A stretch of DNA of 27,946 nucleotides, from assembly GCA_017428285.1 (NCBI GenBank), contig JAFRRE010000036.1, positions 1 to 27,946 of the forward strand, written 5' to 3'. Every line of letters starts with the position of its first letter. Within the stretch, counting starts at the first letter, position 1. A program made the translations under genes and the position numbers. This DNA is from Bacteroidales bacterium. GTDB lineage: Bacteria > Bacteroidota > Bacteroidia > Bacteroidales > F082. The notes beneath the pieces were generated by a model. The model worked only from the letters and a program-made list of their open reading frames with translations. It searched no databases and was not told where the DNA came from. This document shows, in pieces, positions 21,536 through 27,946 of this stretch.

Positions 21536-24505
21536 ATGAAAAAGCTATTTCTACCCTTGATGCTGCTCTGCCTTGCGGCTTGCAGCACTGAACCTAAGGC
21601 CGATTATGTTGCCGACCCAGCCAGTTATGTCGATCCCTTCATTGGGACGGGCGGTCATGGCCATACCTTCCCAGGCGCGACTGTGCCTTTCGGCATGGTG
21701 CAGTTCAGCCCCGACACGCGCATGAACGACTGGGACGGCTGCTCGGGCTACCACACCTCCGACAACACCATCCTCGGCTTCAGCACCACCCACCTCAGCG
21801 GCACCGGCTGCTCCGACTATGGCGACTTTAGGTTTATGCCCATTGTGGGCGAGGTGAAACTCGACAAAGGTGATGAAAACAATACTGCTTCGGGCTACCG
21901 CTCGGCATTCAAACATGAGAATGAAGATGCCAAGGCAGGCTATTATGCCGTTCTCCTTGATGACTATAATACAAAGGTAGAACTTACCACTGGCGACCGT
22001 GTCGGCATGATGCGCTGTACTTTCCCGAAAGGTGCGGATGCCCACATGTTCCTGGATATGATTGAAGGTGTCAACGATGAGTTTGTGTATGAAGCCAATC
22101 TTAAGATGGAGGGCGCGAATGCCATTAGCGGTTTCCGACGCACCAGAGATTGGGCTAACGAGCAATACCTTTATTTCTATGCTGAGTTCTCGAAACCGTT
22201 CAAGGATTATTCTTTCTTCGACAATGGTGAAAAGGTGGTTGCGGATACCGCTGCAAGCGATAAGTTGAAGGCATGTTTTGATTTTGATACGGCAGAGGGT
22301 GAACAAATCGTTATGCGCATCGCTATTTCCGCCGTCGACGTGGAAGGCGCCAAGAACAACTTGAAAGCAGAACTGGCCGAAAACGACTTCGACTTCGATG
22401 CCTTGCGCCAAAAGGCCTACGACAAATGGAACAAGGAGATGAAACGCTACGAGGTGGCCGACAACAACGAGGCCAACAAGACGGTGTTCTACTCCGCCCT
22501 CTACCACTGCATGGTTGCCCCCAACCTTTATAGCGATGCCGATGGCCGTTACCGTGCCCACGACCTGAAAGTCTATAAGTCGGAAAGACCTGTCTACACG
22601 GTCTTCTCGCTGTGGGATACCTTCCGCAGCTTGCATCCGCTCTTCAGCTTGATGCAGCGCGAACGCACCCTTGATTTCATCAACACCTTTATTAATAAGT
22701 ACGAGACCAACCCGCACCACATGCTGCCCATCTGGGAGTTGGCCGCCAATGAGACCTACTGCATGATTGGCAATCACGCTATCCCCGTCATTGCCGACGC
22801 CTATTTCGCTGGTATCCGTGACTTTGATGCCGAAAAAGCCTTGGAAGCCATGGTGGCAAGCTCGAAGGATGACTTCCGTGGCATGGGTGCCTATATGAAA
22901 TATGGCTACATCCCGATTGAGGTTGAGGGTGAAGCCGTTTCCAAGACTTTGGAATATGCATACGACGACTGGTGTGTGGCTCGCATGGCTGAAGCTTTGG
23001 GTAAGACAGACATTGCCAAGGAGTTTTATGCCCGCGCACAAGCTTATAAGAACATCTACAACCCCGAGAACCAGTTCTTCCAAGGTCGCCGCAATGGTGG
23101 CTGGATGAAGCCTTTTGACCCCGCACAGGTCAACTTCACACTGACCGAGGCCAATTCTTACCAATACGGATTCTTCGTGCCGCAGGATGTGAATGGACAC
23201 GTCGACTTGATGGGTGGAGCGGTTGACTATGAGGCCAAACTCGACGGACTCTTTAACGCTCCTTCCAACCTGACAGGACGCGAGCAGCCCGACATAACAG
23301 GTCTCATTGGACAGTATGCCCATGGCAATGAGCCAAGCCACAACACGGTGTATATGTACAACTTTGTTGGCAAGCCTTCCAAGACGCAATACTATGTAAA
23401 GAAAGTCATGGATGATTTCTATACCGACCGCCGCGACGGTTATGCCGGCAACGAGGATTGCGGCCAGATGTCGGCATGGGGCGTTTTCTCAGCCATGGGC
23501 TTCTATCCTGCCACACCCGCTTCGGGCTATTATGTGCTGGGACTGCCGCGTTTCCAAAAGATCAGATTGACAATGGAGAACGGCAAACAATTTGAGGTGG
23601 TGGCTAAAAACTTGAGTTCCAAGAATTGCTATGTGGAATCGGTGAAACTGAATGGCAAATCGTTGGAACGCAGTTACATCACCTTTGAAGAAGTGTTCAA
23701 TGGTGGTGTTTTGGAGTTTACCATGACCGATCAAGCCAATTCCACTTGGGCCACACAGCCCGAGAATTGCCCTGTGATGCGTATCCATGGCGAAAGTATT
23801 GTCATCGTTCCCACCATCAACACCAATTCCGACACTTTCTTCGACAGCTTGATGATTAGCATGAGCCATCCTGTTGAAGGCGTGAAGATTTACTATACTA
23901 TGGATGGCAGCGACCCCAAGGAAAACGGATTGTTGTTTGAACAACCAATTTGTGTCAAGGACAACGCCACCGTGCGTGTTGCAGCCAAGCAGGAAGAGCG
24001 TTGGAGCAACGAAATTGATGCCCATTATTACAAGATAGACGCGCGTCATTCGGTGAAGCTGGAGCATAAATACAACGAACAATATGAGGCGGGCGGTCTC
24101 AAGGCTTTGATTGACCATCAGCGCGGCGGCGAGAACTTCCGCACGGGCTCTTGGCAGGGCTATTATGGTGTCGACCTCATCGCCACCGTTGACTTGGGAC
24201 ACTCAAAGAGAATCAACCGTTTGGCCGGCAGTTTCTTGCAGGAAATCTACTCATGGATTTGGATGCCTACCGAAGTGGAATACTTTATCAGCGATGATGG
24301 CAGGAATTTCCGTAGCGTGGGCAAGGTGATGAACCAGGTGCCTATCGACGCCGACGGTGCTTTCATTCAGGAGATGGAAGTGCGCCCGCGCACCAATGCC
24401 CGCTATGTGAAGATGGTGGCCAAGACCATTGGCACCTGCCCTGAAGGCCATGTCGGCGCTGGACAGAAGGCTTGGATCTTCTGTGATGAACTGGTGATAG
24501 AGTAG
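21536..24505 (+). CDS. GH92 family alpha-mannosidase lipoprotein with C-terminal carbohydrate-binding domains
   Basis: The protein has 989 residues. A lipobox LAAC (Cys16) marks it as a lipoprotein, so it is anchored to the outer membrane or periplasm. The GH92 core (about 25-740) has YVDPFIGTGGHGHTFPGA at the N-terminus, the general acid region NETYCMIGNHA (Glu406), and GNEDCGQMSAW near residues 639-649, which holds the catalytic acidic pair. Family members are exo-acting, calcium-dependent mannosidases that trim alpha-1,2/1,3-mannose from N-glycans or mannans. Beyond the core, a chitobiase-like domain (YYTMDGSDPKENG, about 770-830) and a discoidin/F5-8C domain (ATVDLG..., about 880-989) extend it to a length greater than usual for GH92, which suggests glycan binding. 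The stop codon at 24503-24505 is followed at once by repeat copy C. No SusC/D pair is nearby, so it is not in a classical PUL here. Confidence 0.94.
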   Translation: MKKLFLPLMLLCLAACSTEPKADYVADPASYVDPFIGTGGHGHTFPGATVPFGMVQFSPDTRMNDWDGCSGYHTSDNTILGFSTTHLSGTGCSDYGDFRFMPIVGEVKLDKGDENNTASGYRSAFKHENEDAKAGYYAVLLDDYNTKVELTTGDRVGMMRCTFPKGADAHMFLDMIEGVNDEFVYEANLKMEGANAISGFRRTRDWANEQYLYFYAEFSKPFKDYSFFDNGEKVVADTAASDKLKACFDFDTAEGEQIVMRIAISAVDVEGAKNNLKAELAENDFDFDALRQKAYDKWNKEMKRYEVADNNEANKTVFYSALYHCMVAPNLYSDADGRYRAHDLKVYKSERPVYTVFSLWDTFRSLHPLFSLMQRERTLDFINTFINKYETNPHHMLPIWELAANETYCMIGNHAIPVIADAYFAGIRDFDAEKALEAMVASSKDDFRGMGAYMKYGYIPIEVEGEAVSKTLEYAYDDWCVARMAEALGKTDIAKEFYARAQAYKNIYNPENQFFQGRRNGGWMKPFDPAQVNFTLTEANSYQYGFFVPQDVNGHVDLMGGAVDYEAKLDGLFNAPSNLTGREQPDITGLIGQYAHGNEPSHNTVYMYNFVGKPSKTQYYVKKVMDDFYTDRRDGYAGNEDCGQMSAWGVFSAMGFYPATPASGYYVLGLPRFQKIRLTMENGKQFEVVAKNLSSKNCYVESVKLNGKSLERSYITFEEVFNGGVLEFTMTDQANSTWATQPENCPVMRIHGESIVIVPTINTNSDTFFDSLMISMSHPVEGVKIYYTMDGSDPKENGLLFEQPICVKDNATVRVAAKQEERWSNEIDAHYYKIDARHSVKLEHKYNEQYEAGGLKALIDHQRGGENFRTGSWQGYYGVDLIATVDLGHSKRINRLAGSFLQEIYSWIWMPTEVEYFISDDGRNFRSVGKVMNQVPIDADGAFIQEMEVRPRTNARYVKMVAKTIGTCPEGHVGAGQKAWIFCDELVIE

Positions 24506-24634
24506 GAGATTCCCCTGAGGGGAATGGAGTATATCTATTAGTTTCCAGCGGCGGTAGAACCTGTAATAAAGCAGGTAACTGTATTTACCGCCGCCTGAAA
24601 CACCGAAACGAACTCCATTCCCGAAGGGAAACTC
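24506..24634. repeat. ~130-bp inverted-repeat element, copy C (abuts GH92 stop codon)
   Basis: Starts GAGATTCCCCTGAGGGGAATGGAGT (in its first 25 bases) at the base right after the GH92 stop codon and ends ACTCCATTCCC-GAA-GGGAAACTC at 24634. The interior pairs GCGGCGGTA (24548-24556) with TACCGCCGC (24586-24594), further extended by GTTTC/GAAAC, and encloses ACCTG...CAGGT. It should form a large stem-loop and end GH92 transcription. It sits 49 bases before the phosphofructokinase start. Confidence 0.8.
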
Positions 24635-24683
24635 GATTTTGAATTTTAAATTTTTGAATCTTTAAATCTTTAAATCCGAAATT

Positions 24684-25901
24684 ATGAAAGAATCCATCGT
24701 AATCCTCGCCGGCGGCGGTCCGGCACCTGGAATCAACACGGTCATCAGCACCGTGGCCAAGACCTTCCTCAAGGACGGTTATCGTGTACTCGGCCTTAAC
24801 GACGGCTACAAAAACCTTTTCCAACCCAATCCTGATGTGGTCGAAATGGATTTCCTCTATGCCGATGCCATCCTCAAACAAGGTGGTTCGGCCTTGAAGA
24901 TGAGCCGCTATAAACCAAAGAACGAGGAGTTTAACACTGAGTTCTTTGTCAAGAACAACATCAAGCTGTTGGTCACCATCGGTGGCGACGACACCGCTTC
25001 GACGGCCAACCGCATCTCGAAGTTCTTGGCCAGCAGTGGCTTCCCCATCCAAAACATCCACGTGCCCAAGACCATCGACAATGACCTTCCGTTGCCCGAA
25101 GGCAGTCCGACCTTTGGCTATTATTCCGCTAAGGACGCCGCTGTGCATTTGGTGCAGACCATATACGAAGATGCTCGCACCAGTGGCAACTGGTTTGTGG
25201 TCTCAGCCATGGGTCGCGAGGCGGGTCACTTGGCTTTCGGTATGACTTCGGCCTGCCACTGCCCGATGGTGGTTATCCCTGAGATGTTCAACAAGACGGA
25301 AGTCACCTTTGATGCCATCATCAAGTTGGTGGTCAGCTCTATCGTGAAGCGCAAGCTGTTGGGTGTCAACTATGGCGTGGTCATCATCAGCGAGGGCGTG
25401 TTCCACTTCATGAGCGATGAGGAAATCGAGAAGTCGGGTGTGGCATTCACCTACGATGAACATGGCCATCCCGAATTGGGTAATGTCAGTAAGGCGCACA
25501 TCTTCAACCTCTTGCTGCAACAAAGACTGAAGGCTTTGGGCATCAACGTGAAGAGTCGTCCCGTAGAAATCGGTTACGGCATCCGTTGCGTCGAGCCTAA
25601 TGGCTACGACCTGACCTATTGCTCATTGCTGGGCTACGGCGTGAAGAAACTTTTCGATAAAGGCGTAAGTGGTGCCATGGTCACGGCCAACCCGAAGGGC
25701 GAGATTGAACCGCTCTATCTGAAGGATGTCGAAGACGAGAACGGCAAGATCAAGCCGCGTTTGGTCAACCTGAACGGTCCGAAGGCCGAGTTGATTTTCA
25801 ACGACGGTCTGCAGTACCTCAGTCCCGCCGACTATGAGGCCGCCAAGGCTTTCCTCCCCAATCCGGAGGACTACGACTTCAAGAAGATTTTGAAGTGGTG
25901 A
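24684..25901 (+). CDS. pfp: 6-phosphofructokinase, PPi-dependent type
   Basis: Phosphorylates fructose 6-phosphate to fructose 1,6-bisphosphate in glycolysis, in the cytoplasm. The protein has 405 residues. It starts with GGGPAPGINT (about 10-19) and has IGGDDTA (GGDD at 100-103) and PKTIDND (128-134). The Asp after GGD (GGDD rather than GGDG) and the Lys in PKTIDND (where ATP enzymes have Gly) are the features that switch the donor from ATP to pyrophosphate in this superfamily, so PPi is the expected donor and the reaction reversible. EMGREAG-like AMGREAGHLA (about 175-184) and the C-terminal GYGIRCVEPNGYDL are in place. The leader between copy C and the ATG is very AT-rich, with TTTAAATC repeated. 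Confidence 0.93.
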   Translation: MKESIVILAGGGPAPGINTVISTVAKTFLKDGYRVLGLNDGYKNLFQPNPDVVEMDFLYADAILKQGGSALKMSRYKPKNEEFNTEFFVKNNIKLLVTIGGDDTASTANRISKFLASSGFPIQNIHVPKTIDNDLPLPEGSPTFGYYSAKDAAVHLVQTIYEDARTSGNWFVVSAMGREAGHLAFGMTSACHCPMVVIPEMFNKTEVTFDAIIKLVVSSIVKRKLLGVNYGVVIISEGVFHFMSDEEIEKSGVAFTYDEHGHPELGNVSKAHIFNLLLQQRLKALGINVKSRPVEIGYGIRCVEPNGYDLTYCSLLGYGVKKLFDKGVSGAMVTANPKGEIEPLYLKDVEDENGKIKPRLVNLNGPKAELIFNDGLQYLSPADYEAAKAFLPNPEDYDFKKILKW

Positions 25902-25907
25902 TTCATT

Positions 25908-25980
25908 TGTAGAGCTGTCGTATTACGGCAGCCGCGATATGTCAAATCATCAGCGGCTGCCACGATGTGACAGCCCTACA
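25908..25980. repeat. Imperfect 28-bp palindrome after phosphofructokinase
   Basis: A left arm at 25908-25935 (TGTAGAGCTGTC...GGCAGCCGC) pairs with a right arm at 25953-25980 (GCGGCTGCC...GACAGCCCTACA) across a 17-base loop, with a few mismatches in the middle. It begins 7 bases after the stop codon. The TGTAG ends resemble those of the palindrome at 6133-6160, so the two may belong to one repeat group. Confidence 0.7.
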
Positions 25981-25989
25981 GACAGGAAG

Positions 25990-26019
25990 AAAGCCGTCCC
26001 GAAACTACGAGGCGGCTTT
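25990..26019. terminator. Hairpin between convergent phosphofructokinase and C10 protease genes
   Basis: AAAGCCG (25990-25996) pairs with CGGCTTT (26013-26019) around a 16-base loop. It lies 24 bases from the C10 protease stop at 26043. It could serve both strands, although only a short T run follows on the plus strand. Confidence 0.5.
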
Positions 26020-26042
26020 CGACATAAATGAAAACAAAACTT

Positions 26043-27946
26043 TTATTTCCGTAAATTGACCTTTTGTGTCATCACACCATGTTCGGTCTCAATGCGGATA
26101 ATGTACATGCCAACTGTCAAGTGACTCATGTCAATGGTGGTATTGCCTTCGGCTGCGGCTTCCATCAGCTTCTGGCCCATGATGTTGCTCACAGTGATGT
26201 GCATCGTGCCTTGGCCTTCGATGTTGAGCAATCCGTTGGTTGGGTTGGGGTAGACATCGATGTTTTTATCGGTATTCTCTTCGATATCGGTGATCCAGAA
26301 CCCCACATCCGACCATTCCGATTCGCATTGCTCTTCTCCACGGATATAAACGCAGTTGACAGAGTAGTAGACGTATTCGCTTTGAATCAAATCGTATGTA
26401 TTGTCGAAGTACTCGTAGCTATTGTTGCCATCGTAAGGGATTTCAGCGACGAGTACCTCGTCCTTGTAAGCTCCTGTTGAGCGAAGCACTTTGAAATGAT
26501 GCAGGTTGGCTGTGATGTCGGGGCGATCCCATGAGATATAGGCACCATATTCTTCGCCATTATGCCATTGGTATTCGCCTTGCAGGTTCTGCACGGGATA
26601 ACAGGTCAACGGACCTTCTTCGCAGTTGTTTTCATAGGTCATGAAGATGCCGTCTTCGAGATCGGCGGAAGTGTAGAGTTCGTTGCCTTCGTAATCGAGG
26701 ATGGTGAAAGAGCATTCAAAATCGGTGTCGTGCTCTTCGTAGGCATGATACCAACCGTGGTTCCAGATGAAGTTGAGGTTGCCGCGTAATAGGGGCAGGT
26801 CAACAACCAGGTCTGAACCCTCGGTCATCGTAATGATGGCGATGCGTTGTCCGCTTTCAGAGGTCACGCTAATGGCAGCGCCTTTCCAGCCGTTGCCACC
26901 CTCGTCGTGGAGTTGGAAGACGACGTTGCACTTCTCGCCAACCAGGATTTTGCGGTAGGTGGTGCGGCTGATACCGGCTTCGTTGGTCACGTAGATAGCA
27001 TATTCGTAAAGACCGGGTTCAAGACCATTGTCTTGGTATTCCATGTCGGCACCCACTTGGGCATCGGTCAGTTCGGCGATGACTTCACCGTTGCGGCGGA
27101 TGGTCACCGAGGTGATGCTGGTGAGTTCGTTGCCGTTGAGGTCGAGCGTGGGGTTGGTCCAGCTGAGGCGGACACCGTTGAAGTCGGCGTTTTCGAGCAC
27201 GGCCATGTTAGCCACGCTGTCGGGGCGCGAGTAATAGGTGTCGTTGGCAGGGATGATGTGGCCGGTGAAGCCCACCATCGTGTTGAAGTTGTAGCGGGTG
27301 GTGTTGGCTGCGCCGATGGGGCACCAGGCGTTGTCGCGGCCGCTCCAGCCCCAGTTGTAGTGGAAGTAGTCATTCTCGTCGTAGCCGTCCACCACGTAGG
27401 CGTGGCCGCCTTGACCCATGTCGTCCTGACCGCTGTAGTAGAGCGGGAGGCCTTCATCGAGGCCGCCGTCTTTCAGCATCTGGGCCCATTCTTCGTTGGT
27501 GTAGCCCATGCCTGGCCACCAGTCACCGTAGTTGGTGATGTGGTCGTCGCAGGTGTAGCGGAAATAGTTGCGCAAGGCGTCGGGCACATCTTCGGAATAG
27601 GCGCCGCTGCCGTTGCCGCTGTATTGCATGTTGACAGCGATGCCGCAGTGGTGCAGGAACTGGGCGATGTAGTAGTAGTCGTCTTCAGTGCTGGTCGAGT
27701 CGAGCACGTTGGGCATCAGCTCAAAGTGGTATTCGGTCTCGCCGAAGTTGGCGGTTTGTTGGGCGTAGCCTTGAGGGTTGTAGGTGTGCGAACCGGTGCC
27801 TTGTGCAGGCCAATCCCAGAACTTCATCACCTGTCCCATGGCGGTGGCTACGCAGCCGGCGTAGACGTGGCCGCCGTTGCCTTCGGGGTCTTCAGGGCAT
27901 TGGCTGTTCCAGGGGAAGTTTTGGTTCCAGAGGGTCTGGCAGAGCA
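26043..27946 (-). CDS. C10 family (streptopain-like) cysteine protease with T9SS sorting domain, N-terminus missing
   Basis: The frame is open through the right edge at 27946, so the signal peptide, propeptide and true start lie outside the window. The edge encodes TLWNQNFPWNSQCP, then GGHVYAGCVATAMGQVMKFW, the C10 active-site region. The catalytic Cys codon is at 27852-27854. The catalytic His is in GQGGHAYVVDGYD (codon 27402-27404), and FHYNWGWSGRDNAW carries the aromatic segment of the fold. After the protease core come a fibronectin-like domain, a module starting KCNVVFQLHDEGGNGWKG (also in the S8 protease), another fibronectin-like domain (LQGEYQWHNGEEYGAYISWD) and a T9SS type A domain (IDVYPNPTNGLLNIEG ... 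VNLRK). Relatives include SpeB, interpain and PrtT. It should be secreted and degrade host or dietary proteins. Confidence 0.93.
   Translation of the reverse strand, partial: LCQTLWNQNFPWNSQCPEDPEGNGGHVYAGCVATAMGQVMKFWDWPAQGTGSHTYNPQGYAQQTANFGETEYHFELMPNVLDSTSTEDDYYYIAQFLHHCGIAVNMQYSGNGSGAYSEDVPDALRNYFRYTCDDHITNYGDWWPGMGYTNEEWAQMLKDGGLDEGLPLYYSGQDDMGQGGHAYVVDGYDENDYFHYNWGWSGRDNAWCPIGAANTTRYNFNTMVGFTGHIIPANDTYYSRPDSVANMAVLENADFNGVRLSWTNPTLDLNGNELTSITSVTIRRNGEVIAELTDAQVGADMEYQDNGLEPGLYEYAIYVTNEAGISRTTYRKILVGEKCNVVFQLHDEGGNGWKGAAISVTSESGQRIAIITMTEGSDLVVDLPLLRGNLNFIWNHGWYHAYEEHDTDFECSFTILDYEGNELYTSADLEDGIFMTYENNCEEGPLTCYPVQNLQGEYQWHNGEEYGAYISWDRPDITANLHHFKVLRSTGAYKDEVLVAEIPYDGNNSYEYFDNTYDLIQSEYVYYSVNCVYIRGEEQCESEWSDVGFWITDIEENTDKNIDVYPNPTNGLLNIEGQGTMHITVSNIMGQKLMEAAAEGNTTIDMSHLTVGMYIIRIETEHGVMTQKVNLRK

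Noticed and set aside
21551..23389. A 612-codon open frame on the minus strand
   Set aside because: It lies entirely antisense to the GH92 mannosidase, whose protein motifs are unmistakable. The antisense translation has no signal or domain and reflects codon bias on the other strand.

Overview
The window looks like chromosomal DNA from a Bacteroidetes bacterium, most likely of the order Bacteroidales. Three things point there. Many genes are preceded by the Bacteroidetes-type -7 box TAnnTTTG, and there are almost no Shine-Dalgarno sequences. Five secreted proteins end in type A sorting domains of the type IX secretion system (T9SS): a YPNP/FPNP motif, a short beta-sandwich and a basic C-terminus. 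The housekeeping genes (hpt-adk, purE, kdtA, a PPi-type phosphofructokinase) also have Bacteroidales-like sequences. I cannot name a genus.

Layout. Positions 1-313 hold the start of a small exported protein, cut by the left edge. At 500-1822 is an isolated AAA/DUF4143 ATPase, convergent with an exported CarboxypepD_reg-like protein (1819-3081). At 3310-3978 is a hexapeptide-repeat acyltransferase. Then comes a purine nucleotide block: adk and hpt on the minus strand, purE on the plus strand. At 6203-7711 is a T9SS cargo protein of unknown role, followed by an M16 zinc peptidase (8133-9368). Divergent from the latter is a 1387-residue subtilisin-like T9SS protease (9451-13614), then an outer-membrane barrel (13729-14538), kdtA (14542-15873) and a divergent pdxA-like gene (15960-16955). 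Two tandem paralogous T9SS proteins with Asp-box motifs follow (17008-19017 and 19192-21189), then a lipoprotein GH92 alpha-mannosidase (21536-24505), a PPi-dependent phosphofructokinase (24684-25901), and at the right edge a C10 (streptopain-like) cysteine protease with a T9SS domain (26043-27946, N-terminus outside the window).

How it fits together. Much of the window encodes an exported degradative apparatus. Two large secreted proteases of different catalytic classes share an extra beta-sandwich module and fibronectin-like repeats. The mannosidase acts on mannose-containing glycans, and the paired propeller-like proteins may bind or cleave glycans. The rest is core metabolism and envelope synthesis: purine salvage and biosynthesis, glycolysis, and Kdo transfer to lipid A.

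The most unusual content is a dense set of short palindromic repeats between and inside genes. One is a family of three ~130-bp elements with terminal inverted repeats, not one I recognise; two copies begin at the base directly after a stop codon. Another is a REP-like family with core TGAGC-N-TGTCGAA, of which two copies lie in frame inside kdtA. Several single palindromes sit at gene ends. The pdxA-like protein has lost two of the three metal-binding histidines known for PdxA, so it may no longer be a standard enzyme. No rRNA, tRNA, CRISPR array, integrase or transposase was seen.
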